Shown here piece after piece: positions 20,740 to 31,286 of a stretch of DNA of 64,000 bases (the first letter of the stretch is position 1; each line of letters begins with the position of its first letter). A model generated the notes under the pieces. The model had not been told where the DNA came from. It worked only from the letters and a program-made list of their open reading frames with translations, and searched no databases. A program made the position numbers and the translations under genes. Source of the stretch: Fratercula arctica (Eukaryota > Chordata > Aves > Charadriiformes > Alcidae); NCBI GenBank assembly GCA_947846985.1, contig CANTUZ010000005.1:1674001-1738000 (forward strand), read 5' to 3'.

Positions 20740-23470
20740 CAGTGATGCAGTGCCACAGCGCGATGACACCACGCAGCGCTCCAGCACAGGGACGCGGTGA
20801 CGCAGTGTGGTGAGGCGACACAGCGTCACAGTGAGATGTGATGACGCGGCGCAGTGCCCCAGTGCGGTGACGCGGTGTGATGATGCAACACAGCGTCACA
20901 GCGTCACAGTGTGATGTGATGACGCGATGCAGTGCTCCAGCGCCACGATGCAGTGCCGCAGCGTGATGATGCAACACAGCAGTGTGATGATGCAACACCG
21001 CGCGGCAGCGCCATGACGCACTGCCGCAGCGTGATGATGCCATGCAGTGCTCCACGGCCATGATGCAGCCCTGCAGTGCGATGATGCAACACAGTGTCAC
21101 AGCGTCACAGTGAGATGTGATGACGCGACGCAGTGCCCCAGTGCGGTGACGCGGTGTGATGATGCAACACAGTGTCACAGCGTTGCAGTGTGATGTGATG
21201 ACGCGACGCAGTGCTCCAGCGCCACGATGCAGTGCCGAGTGTGATGATGCAACACCGCGCGGCAGCGCCATGACGCAGTGCCACAGCGCGATGACACGAT
21301 GCAGTGCTCCAGTGCAGTGACACGGTGCCGCAGTGCGATGATGCAACACGGTACAGCAGTGACGTCATGCTGCAATGCGATGTGATGACGCGATGCAGTG
21401 CTCCAGTGTGGTGGATGATGCAACACAGCGTCCCAGTGTGATGTGATGACGCGGCGCAGTGCCCCAGTGCGGTGACGCGGTGTGATGATGCAACACAGCG
21501 TCACAGCGTCGCAGTGTGATGTGATGACGCGACGCAGTGCTCCAGCGCCACAATGCAGTGCCGAGTGCGATGATGCAACACAGCAGTGTGATGATGCAAC
21601 ACCGCGCGGCAGCGCCATGACGCAGTGCCGCAGCGCGATGACGCGATGCAGTGCTCCAGTGCAGTGACACGGTGCCGCAGTGCGATGATGCAACATGGTA
21701 CAGCAGTGACGTCATGCTGCAATGCGATGTGATGACGCGACGCAGTGCTCCAGTGCGGTGACGCGGTGTGATGATGCAACACAGCGTCACAGCGTCCCAG
21801 TGTGATGTGATGACGCGATGCAGTGCTCCAGCGCCACGATGCAGTGCCGAGTGCGATGATGCAACACAGCAGTGTGATGATGCAACACTGCGTGGCAGTG
21901 ACACGATGCAGTGCCGCAGTGCGATGACGCGATGCAGTGCTCCACTGCCATGATGCAGCCCTGCAGTGCGATGATGCAACACAGTGTCACAGCGTCGCAG
22001 TGTGATGTGATGACGCGACGCAGTGCTCCAGCGCCACGATGCAGTGCCGAGTGTGATGATGCAACACCGCGCGGCAGTGACACGCCGCAGTGCCGCGGTG
22101 CGATGACGCGATGCAGTGCTCCACTGCCATGACACAGTGCCGCAGCGTGATGATGCGACACAGCGTTGCAGTGACGCAGTGTCATGGTGTGATGACGTCA
22201 TCACGCAATGCAGTGCTCCAGCGCAGTGACGCGGTGCCGCAGTGCGATGATGCGACACAGCACGGCAGTGACGCCGTGCTGCAATGTGACGCGACGACAT
22301 GATGCAGTGCTCCAGTGCCGTGACAACAGCCCCGCAACGCGATGACGCAATAGCGCACTGCAGTGATGCAGTGCAGCGGCGTGATGATGCGATGATGACG
22401 TGATGCGGCAGGGCCGCGGCGTGGTGATGCAACACATCATGGCAGTGATGCGGGGCCGCACTGTGACGATGTGACGCGGTGCTCCAGTGCCGCGCCGCGG
22501 TGCCACGGTGCGATGACGCAACGCAGGACCGCAGTGACGTGGTGACACGGTGCGATGATGCAACACAGGGCCGCAGTGACGCGGTGCGATGATGCAACAC
22601 AGGGCTGCAGCGACGCGGTGCCGCGCTGCGATGATGCAACACAGGGCCGCAGTGACGCAGTGACGCGGTGCGATGATGCAACACAGGGCCACAGTGACGC
22701 AGTGACGTGGTGCGATGATGCAACACAGTGACGCAGTGACGCGGTGCGATGATGCAACACAGGGCCGCAGTGACGCAGTGACGCGGCGCGATGATGCAAC
22801 ACAGGGCCGCAGTGACGCAGTGACGCGGTGCGATGATGCAACACAGTGACGCAGTGACGCGGTGCGATGATGCAACACAGTGACGCAGTGACATGGTGTG
22901 ATGCAACACAGGGCCACAGTGACACAGTGATGCGGTGCGATGATGCAACACAGTGACGCAGTGACACAGTGCGATGATGCAACACAGGGCCGCAGTGACG
23001 CAGTGACGCGGTGCGATGATGCAACACAGTGACGCAGTGACACGGTGCGATGATGCAACACAGTGACGCAGTGACACAGTGCGATGATGCAACACAGTGA
23101 CGCAGTGACACGGTGCGATGATGCAACACAGGGCTGCAGTGACGTGATGTGATGATGCAACACAGGGCCACAGCGATGCAGTGCGATGATGCAACACAGG
23201 GCCGCAGTGACGCGGTGCGATGATGCAACACAGGGACGCAGTGACGCAGTGACACGGTGCGATGATGCAACACAGGGCCGCAGTGACGCGGTGCGATGAT
23301 GCAACACAGGGCCGCAGTGACGCAGTGACGCGGTGCGATGATGCAACACAGGGCTGCAGCGACGCGGTGCCGCGCTGCGATGATGCAACACAGGGCCGCA
23401 GTGACGCGGTGCGATGATGCAACACAGGGCCGCAGTGACGCGGTGCCGCGCTGCGATGACGCCACACGCC
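20740..23470. repeat. 2.7-kb minisatellite upstream of FNTB, rich in TGATGCAAC
   Basis: There are two sub-arrays. The left one (20740-22400) has longer, mixed units with gatgcagtgctccagcgcca blocks. The right one (22500-23460) has shorter, regular units of about 33-40 bp of the form gcagtgacgcggtgcgatga / tgcaacacagggcc. TGATGCAAC occurs about 40 times by eye, along with many TGACG half-sites and a few full TGACGTCA. Very long minus-strand frames (700-850 codons) cross it and are not credible genes. Confidence 0.92.
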
Positions 23471-23553
23471 GCCAGCACGCGGCCGCCCCGTAGCGTGATG
23501 GCGCAACAACGCAGCGCCGCGGCGGCCGGGCCCGCGCCAGGGAAGCGCCGCGT

Positions 23554-23617
23554 GACGTCACGGCGCGGTGACGCCGCGCACTCCCCTCCCTCCCTCCCGG
23601 CTGCTCGGCGCATGCGC
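23554..23617 (+). promoter_or_regulatory. FNTB promoter motifs: CRE and NRF1 site
   Basis: A perfect CRE TGACGTCA (23554-23561) and a perfect NRF1 palindrome GCGCATGCGC (23608-23617) lie 168-231 bp before the FNTB ATG in CpG-dense DNA with GC boxes after them. This is a typical housekeeping promoter. The minisatellite ends less than 100 bp before the CRE. Confidence 0.65.
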
Positions 23618-23784
23618 GGCGGGGCGGGGCAGGGCCCGCGCGCCGGGGGCGTGGTCGTGGGCGGAGAGAGGGGCGGGGGCCCGCCGGGGGGGGCGGGGCC
23701 GGGGGCGGTGCGCGGGGCGGTGCCCCGTGTCCCCGCCCGGCCGCCGTCGTCCCCGTGCCCCCGCCGGCGCGAGCCGCCGGCAGC

Positions 23785-26700
23785 ATGGCGGGAGCCTCCC
23801 CCCACCCTTCCCCCGGCGGGCGGCGGCGGCGGCTGCGGGACGACGGGCTGCGGACCGCCACCTCCGCCGAGCAGGTGCGGGACGGGGGGCTGGGGTGGCA
23901 GGCTGCCGGGGGGCTGCCAGGGGGCTGGGCTGGGCTGGGCTGGGGGGTCCCGGGGGGCTGGGGTGGGAGGGTGCCAGGCTGCTGTGGGGCTGGGGTATGG
24001 GGTCCCGGGGGACTGAGGTGGGAGGGTGCCGTGGGGCCGGGCTGAGAGGGTGCCAGGCTGCTGTGGGGCTGGGCTTGGGGGGTCCTGGGGAGCTGGAGTG
24101 GGAGGGTGCCAGCGTGCCGTGGGTCTGGGCTGCGAGGTGCTGTAGGGCTGGGGTGCCAGGCTGCTGTGGGGCTGGGCTGGAGGGTCCCGTGGGGCTGGGG
24201 TGGGAGAGTGCCAGGCTGCTGTGGGGCTGGGCTGTGGGGCTGGGGTGTGGGGTGCCAGGCTGCCGTGGGGCTGGGGTGAGAGGGTGCCAGGCTGCTGTGG
24301 GACTGGGCCGTGGGGCTGGGGTATGGGGTGCCAGGCTGCTGTGGGGCTGGGGTATGGGGTGCCAGGCTGCTGTGGGGCTGGGCTGTGGGGCTGGGGTATG
24401 GGGTGCCAGGCTGTCGTGGGGCTGGGGTATGGGGTCCCGGCGGACTGAGGTGGGAGGGTGCCAGGCTGCTGTGGGGCTGGGCTGTGGGGCTGGGGTGAGA
24501 GGGTGCCAGGCTGCTGTGGGACTGGGCTGTGAGGCTGGGGTATGGGGTGCCAGGCTGCCGTGGGGCTGGGGTATGGGATCCTGGGGGACTGAGGTGGGAG
24601 GGTGCCAGGCTGCTGTGGGGCTGGGCCGTGGGGCTGGGGTATGGGGTGCCAGGCTGCCGTGGGGTTGGGCTGTGTGGTGCCATGGGGGTGGCTGTGAGGG
24701 TGCGAGGCTGCCGTGGGGCTGGGCTATGCAGTGCTATGGGGCTGGAGCGTGGGGTGCAAGGATCCCATGGGGCTGGAGTGTTGCGTGCCAGGCTGCTGTG
24801 GGGCTGGGCTGTGGGGCTGGGGTATGGGGTGCCAGGCTGCCGTGGGGCTGGGGTGAGAGGGTGCCAGGCTGCTGTGGTCCTGGGCCGTGGGGCTGGGGTA
24901 TGGAGTGCCAGGCTGCTGTGGGGCTGGGCCGTGGGGCTGGGGTATGGGGTGCCAGGCTGCCATGGGGTTGGGCTGTGTGGTGCCATGGGGGTGGCTGTGA
25001 GGGTGCGAGGCTGCCATGGGGCTGGGCTATGCAGTGCTATGGGGCTGGAGCGTGGGGTGCAAGGATCCCATGGGGCTGGAGTGTTGCGTGCCAGGCTGCT
25101 GTGGGGCTGGGGTATGGGGGTGCCATGGGGGTGGCTCTGAGGGTGCCAGGGTTCTGTGGGGCTGGGGTATGGGGTGCCAGGCTGCTGTGGGGCTGGGCTG
25201 TGGGGCTGGGGTATGGGGTGCCAGGCTGTCGTGGGGCTGGGGTATGGGGTCCCGGCGGACTGAGGTGGGAGGGTGCCAGGCTGCTGTGGGGCTGGGCTGT
25301 GGGGCTGGGGTGAGAGGGTGCCAGGCTGCTGTGGGACTGGGCTGTGAGGCTGGGGTATGGGGTGCCAGGCTGCCGTGGGGCTGGGGTATGGGATCCTGGG
25401 GGACTGAGGTGGGAGGGTGCCAGGCTGCTGTGGGCCTGGGCCGTGGGGCTGGGGTATGGGGTGCCAGGCTGCCGTGGGGCTGGGCCGTGGGGCTGGGGTA
25501 TGGGGTGCCAGGCTGCCGTGGGGTTGGGCTGTGTGGTGCCATGGGGGTGGCTGTGAGGGTGCGAGGCTGCCGTGGGGCTGGGCTATGCAGTGCTATGGGG
25601 CTGGAGCGTGGGGTGCAAGGATCCCATGGGGCTGGAGTGTTGCGTGCCAGGCTGCTGTGGGGCTGGGCTGTGGGGCTGGGGTATGGGGTGCCAGGCTGCC
25701 GTGGGGCTGGGGTGAGAGGGTGCCAGGCTGCTGTGGTCCTGGACCGTGGGGCTGGGGTATGGAGTGCCAGGCTGCCGTGGGGCTGGGCCGTGGGGCTGGG
25801 GTATGGGGTGCCAGGCTGCCGTGGGGTTGGGCTGTGTGGTGCCATGGGGGTGGCTGTGAGGGTGTGAGGCTGCCGTGGGGCTGGCCTATGCAGTGCTATG
25901 GGGCTGGAGCGTGGGGTGCAAGGATCCCATGGGGCTGGAGTGTTGCGTGCCAGGCTGCTGTGGGGCTGGGGTATGGGGGTGCCATGGGGGTGGCTCTGAG
26001 GGTGCCAGGGTCCCGTGGGGCTGGGGTGTGGGGTGCCAGGCTGCTGTGGGGCTGGGCTATGGGGTGCCATGGGGGTGGCTCTGAGGGTGCCAGGGTTCTG
26101 TGGGGCTGGGCTATGGGGGTGCCATGGGGATGGCTCTGGGGCTGCCAGGCTGCCATGGGGCTGGGCTATGGGGTGCTGTGGGGGTGGCTCTGAGGGTGCC
26201 AGGGTGCTGTGGGGCTGGGGTATGGGGTGCTGTGGGGGTGGCTCTGAGGGTGCCAGGGTGCTGTGGGGCTGGGGTACAGGCTGCCATGGGGCTGGGCTAT
26301 GGGGTGCCATGGGGTGGCTCTGAGGGTGCCAGGGTGCTGTGGGGCTGGGCTATGGGGTGCCATGGGGTGGCTCTGAGGGTGCCAGGGTGCTGTGGGGCTG
26401 GGGTACAGGCTACCATGGGGCTGGGCTGTGGGGTGGCTCTGAGGGTACCAGGCTGCCGTGGGGCTGGGCTATGGGGTGCTGTGGGGGTGGCTCTGAGAGC
26501 GCCAGGCAGCTGTGGGGCTGGGTGATCCCTGCCCCAGTTCCTCCCCACGCAGCCCCACGCCCGCCTGGCACCCGGGGTTTGGGGGCGGGGGGCTGCCCCC
26601 CACCAACCATGGTGGCTACTGGGGGGACACCCGGGACCTCCTGGGGCAGGGCGAGGGGGGGTCCTGGGGGCCAGCCCCCCCCCCGTCCCCGTTCCCCCCC

Positions 26701-29700
26701 ACTGATCCAGCCCTGGCGCTGCCGACGCTCCCCTGGGCGCTGGGACGGGGTGAGAGGTGACACTGGCGTTTCCCAACCCAAGGAGGGGGGGTGGAAAAGG
26801 GCCACGGCGTTTTCCATGGGGATCCTGTGACAGGCCGGGGGGGGTGGGGGAGGGGGTGTGTTTGGGAAGGGCTGAGCTGCTTCCCAGAGCTTACGGTGGT
26901 CCTTGTGTCCCCACCCCGTCCCCCCCCCGGCAGAGCAAGGTGGAGGACATCGTGCAGGAGATCTTCGATGCCTACAAGAGCAAGCATCCCGCCTCGCAGT
27001 ACGTTCCGGAGGGCAACCGCTTCCCGATGGCTCCAGAAACTTTCCAAAAGAATAAATAAATCAATCCAACCCTCCCCCCCTGCCCTGCCCCCAAACCAGA
27101 GCCCTGCAGCAGGGCTCCTGCGGGCCACAGGGTGGCTTTTGTCCCCTCTGGGCCGGGCTCTGCCCAGCCCTCTCCTGCCTTCCAGGTTCGTGCTGCAGCG
27201 GGAGAAGCACTTCCATTACCTGAAGAGAGGCCTCCGGCAGCTCTCCGCCGCCTACGAGGTACCGCCGTCACCCTTCCCTGCCCCCCGCCTGGGGACACCC
27301 CTCCGCCCCGGGGCTGTCACCGGGTGTTTGCCATGCCCTGGTTCCCAGCGTCCCCTCGGGTGACGCCTGTCCCCGCAGGGATGCTCCGCAGTGGCACCTA
27401 CGGGGGTTCCCCTGCCTGTCCCCCCCTCCTGCGGGAGCTCTGCCCACACCGTGTCACCCCCGCTGTCCCCTCTGTCCCCCGCAGTGCCTGGACGCCAGCC
27501 GCCCCTGGCTCTGCTACTGGATCCTGCACAGCCTGGAGCTGCTGGATGAGCCCATTCCCGACTCCGTCGCCTCTGAGTAAGCGGCGCGACGAGAGCTGGG
27601 GAGGAGGGTGGGGGGGGGGAACGTGCACCTTGGTGGGGGGCGGGACGGGACACCCCGCCGCGGACCCGGCTGTGGCCCCGCGGGTCACCCGCGTGATGCC
27701 GGAGGTGCCACCTCCCGCCGTCCCCGCGCGCTGGCGGCACCAAAGGAGCGCTTTGTCTGCCCCGCCGCCGTCAATGCCGCCCATTCTTGGGGCCTCGCTC
27801 TTGTGACGGACGGAGATGCGGGGGGGTGGGGGGGGCGGGAGAGATGAAACCCGCGGCTTTGACCTTGGCGAGGGAGGGGGACACGGGGGGACACACACAC
27901 ACACACGAGACCGGGGCTGGGCTGGGCCCTGCCCTGCCATGGGGCTGTGGATGGGGGGGGGGGGGGGGTGTGGGTGAGGAGGGGTCTCCCTTGCCCGGGT
28001 GGGAAATGTCACCCCCCCTGGGTGTCAGGAAGCCCCTTCCCCACCCTCCCCCTGTCCCCCCCCACCCCACCCAACAGCGTCTGCCAGTTCCTGAGCCGCT
28101 GCCAGAGCCCCAAGGGGGGCTTTGGGGGGGGTCCCGGGCAGTACCCCCACCTCGCCCCCACCTATGCCGCTGTCAACACGCTCTGCATCATCGGCACCGA
28201 GGAGGCGTTCGGCATCATCGACAGGTACGGCCGGTGGGGACGGGGACGGGGGGGGTGGTCTGGCCAGGCAGTGTGCGGCCAGAGTGGGGGGGGGGAGGAT
28301 GCCTGTGTGTGTCCCCCCCCCCCCCGGCAGCCCTGCTGGCTCTCGCAGGAAGAAGCTGCTGGAGTACCTGCACTCCCTGAAGCAGCCCGACGGCTCCTTC
28401 CTCATGCACGAAGGCGGCGAGGTGGATGTCAGGTGGGTTCCCGCTGTCCCTCTGCCGGCCCGGTGCCACGGCGGGGTGGCCGGTGCCACGGCGGGGTGGC
28501 CGGTGCCACCTCCCCGAGCACCCGTCTCCCCCAGGAGCGCCTACTGCGCCGCCTCCGTGGCCTCGCTGACCAACCTCCTCACGCCCGCGCTCTTCGCCGG
28601 GACGGCCGAGTGGATCGCCAGGTGAGAGCTGGCATCCCGCCTTGGGGACAGGTTGGGGACGGCACCACCCTGAGCCCCGTTTGCCGTCCTCCGTCCCGTG
28701 TCCCCCCCCCCCCACCCCGCCCCAGGTGCCAGAACTGGGAGGGCGGCATCGGCGGGGTGCCGGGGATGGAAGCCCACGGCGGATACACCTTCTGCGGCAT
28801 GGCCGCCTTGGTCATCCTTGGCAAGGAGCATCTGCTCAACCTGCGGAGCTTGCTGGTGAGTGGCTCTCCTGGGAGCAGGGGGGGGGGGAGCTCCGGGGGA
28901 GGAAGGGGGTGTGTGTGGGGGGGTGTGTGTCCCCGTTGTCACCCGCTCCCCTGCGTCCCCGCAGTGCTGGGTGACCAGCCGGCAGATGCACTTCGAGGGT
29001 GGCTTCCAGGGTCGCTGCAACAAGCTGGTGGACGGTTGTTACTCCTTCTGGCAAGCCGGGCTCCTGCCCCTGCTCCACCGCGCCCTCCACGCCAGGGGTG
29101 AGTCCCACACGGTGGGGGGGGGGGGGGTGTCCCAGCTTCAGGCTTCACCTGCCCCCCCCAAAACGGGAGGGAACAAAGCCAGGGGTAACTCGGGCGTCCC
29201 CATGTCCCTCTTTGTGTGGGGCTGATGAATCCTGGGGGGAATTCGGGCTTTTTGGTGCCGTCCGCTGGGCTAACGCCTTGGCTGGGGGGGGTTTGCCACC
29301 TTCCTGGGACACCCCCCCCGAGGCATTTCATCACCTTTCCCCCCCCCTCCTCCAGGCGACACGGCGCTCAGCATGAGACGCTGGATGTTCGACCAGCTGG
29401 CGCTGCAGGAATACATCCTCCTGTGCTGCCAGTGCCCGGCCGGGGGGCTGCTCGACAAGCCGGGCAAGTGAGTACCAACCCCTGGTAGCCAAGGCGGGGG
29501 GGGTGCCTTGGACCCCCCCCCCCCCTCAGCACCCCAATATCCCCCACCCCCCGCATTTCTCTGCAAGGTCCCGGGATTTCTACCACACGTGTTACTGCCT
29601 GAGCGGGCTGGCCATCGCCCAGCACTTCGGCAGCGGCGACCTCCACCAAGAAGTTGTCCTGGGTGTCCCCGAAAACCGCCTGGTGGGTGCCGTGGGCCAC

Positions 29701-29942
29701 CGGGGCGAGTCGGGCCGAGCCGCCTGGCCCCCCCCCCCCCGCCCCCCCTTCCCTCCCCGATGCCAGAAAAAGGTGTTAAATCTCTTTTTTTTTTTTTTTT
29801 TTCTTTTCTTTTCTTTCTCTCTTTTTGTCAGCACGCCACGCACCCCGTCTACAACATCGGCCCGGAGAAGGTGACGCGAGCGGTGATGCATTTCATGCAG
29901 CAGCCTGTGCCCAGCCTGGAGCCGGGGGGTGCTGCCGATTAG
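23785..29942 (+). CDS. FNTB: Protein farnesyltransferase subunit beta (complete)
   Basis: This is the catalytic beta subunit that, with FNTA, attaches farnesyl to the Cys of CaaX proteins. Twelve exons are read: 23785-23874, 26934-26998, 27186-27258, 27485-27576, 28078-28224, 28349-28432, 28535-28621, 28726-28855, 28965-29097, 29356-29467, 29568-29682 and 29832-29942. Phases agree throughout, giving 412 residues (human 437; the N-terminus is shorter and divergent, as usual). The prenyltransferase repeats are clear (GGFGGGPGQ, GGIGGVPGMEAHGGYTFCG, GGFQGRCNKLVDGCY, GGLLDKPGKSRDFYHTCY). The zinc ligands are Asp279, Cys281 and His344, with the same 65-residue spacing as human D297 and H362. Intron 1 is a 2.6-kb minisatellite, and a long T tract precedes exon 12. 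Converges with MAX. Confidence 0.96.
23930..26520. repeat. Minisatellite with higher-order structure in FNTB intron 1
   Basis: Basic units of about 35-45 bp of the form gtgccaggctgctgtggggc / tggggtatgg fill the intron. Rare variants recur together: gtgttgcgtgcc near 24778, 25081, 25638 and 25938, and ggatcctgggggactgag near 24576 and 25391. This implies a block of about 0.82-0.86 kb that was duplicated. G-rich on the FNTB sense strand. Confidence 0.92.
29784..29830 (+). repeat. T-rich tract at the FNTB exon 12 acceptor
   Basis: A nearly pure T run with a few C forms an unusually long pyrimidine tract directly before the AG at 29830-29831. Confidence 0.8.
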
Positions 29943-30234
29943 GTGTGTGTCGTCCGTCCCCCCCCGCCCCCACCACCACCACCACCACCCTCAAGACTGT
30001 GCGGAGCAGCCCTGCCCGGCGCGGGCTTCCCACCGTGGTATCCCGGCACAACCGGGCAGAGCGAGGTCCTCAGGGTGCTAGCAATACCAAAAACCGGCCT
30101 GCCCCGTGGCCACCGGCTCCTGCCGGGTGACCCGTTGTCACCACACCACCCTGCCCCCCCCCCCCCCCGCCCCAACCTCCACCGGCGCTGGCAGACGAGG
30201 GTGGGCCACGGGACACGGCAGAGCTTTTGGCATC

Positions 30235-30240
30235 AATAAA
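30235..30240 (+). terminator. FNTB poly(A) signal
   Basis: AATAAA about 290 bp after the FNTB stop. The MAX poly(A) signal on the other strand is only about 200 bp further on. Confidence 0.8.
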
Positions 30241-30410
30241 TCAGAACAGACACCCGCCGTCTGCTGTGCGCGGGGAGGTGCACGGCGCTGCCGGTGGCCC
30301 TGGGGACGATGCGGGGCAGGAGGTGACACCGAGTTTCCAGCCCCCTCCACCCCCAGACCCAAAAGACACGGCCACCAGGGGGGGAAGGATAAAATAAGTT
30401 GGTTTTCTTT

Positions 30411-31286
30411 CTTTTTTTTTTTTTTTTTTTTTTTAAATTTTATTATTTATAGTCTTATAGTAAAGGGAAGCCTTAACTTGCAAGACAACTCTGGGCAGTA
30501 TGTACAACATACCTTAGATTCATGGAATGAACGGCATCAAAAAGGGGGGGGGGGGGGGGGGGGGGCGGGGGGGTCACCTACGGGGCAGGGGCGGGCCACT
30601 AGAGATCAGAAAAATGCCACGGAGGTGGGGAAGGGCTGGGGGGGGGGCAAGGGATGGAGGAGGAGGAGGGAGGGGGGGGGGGGGGGGGCAGGACACCCAG
30701 CCCGGCCCCTCTCCCTATGGAGGGAGGGGATGCGGGTGCCCCCCCCCCGCCCCCCCCCCCCAACAACCCCAGCTCTCGCAGGCGCTGGGGGCAAGGTGGA
30801 ATTGCACACGCAGAAAATAAATAGCGAGACCCCCAGCGCTTGCCAGGGGGCGGGGGGGTGGGGGAGTAGGCACAGCTCTCTATGGGGCCTGGCCTTTTTT
30901 TGAGGGTTGGGGGGGGGGGGAGGGGGCGGGGGGGGGGGCACAAAAAGGAGGCGGGGGGAGCTTCCCGGCTCCTGCGCAGCCTCCCCCTTCAGCTCAGGAC
31001 TGCCGTGGTCCCCGGGTATAAATAGAAATGCTCATATAAAATCAGAAGGGGGAGAGGGGCTCACTAGTTGGGGAAGGGGAGGGGGGGGGGGGCGTCTCCT
31101 GGCAGCCCCTGGCTTCCCCCCCCCACCTCCAAGTCTGTGGGGCGCTGCGAGGCCCTGCCTGGCCGGCTTCCCCCCCCCCCCGGGCCGTTGCGGTTTGAGC
31201 AGGGAAAGGGGCTGGGAAGCTGCAGTCCCAGAGCCTCTAGGAGAGAAGGGAGAGAGTCCTTCTGCGGGGGGGGGCCCTGGGGGGGC
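30411..31286 (-). other. MAX 3' UTR, with AT-rich end and poly(A) signal at 30439-30444
   Basis: On the minus strand the segment ends in AATAAAATTT with a long A run just beyond (plus-strand T run 30411-30434). A roughly 110-bp AT-rich, non-repetitive island (30430-30540) and a second one near 31010-31050 stand out in a background of G runs, including a 20-plus G run near 30546. The islands look like retained 3' UTR sequence. The exact UTR extent is inferred. Confidence 0.6.

Noticed and set aside
18630..21349. Minus-strand open frames of about 600-780 codons
   Set aside because: They follow the tandem repeat units, translate to monotonous Pro/Ser/Cys/His repeats, exist in more than one frame, and overlap RAB15 exon 1.
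21365..24986. Minus-strand open frames of about 530-850 codons upstream of and across FNTB exon 1
   Set aside because: Repeats of CVASSHRVTASLRPC type simply mirror the minisatellite unit; they run antisense through the FNTB promoter and exon 1 into the intron array.
23568..25313. 581-codon plus-strand frame over FNTB exon 1 and intron 1
   Set aside because: It is a different frame from FNTB exon 1 and then follows the intronic minisatellite; the spliced FNTB model explains the exon.
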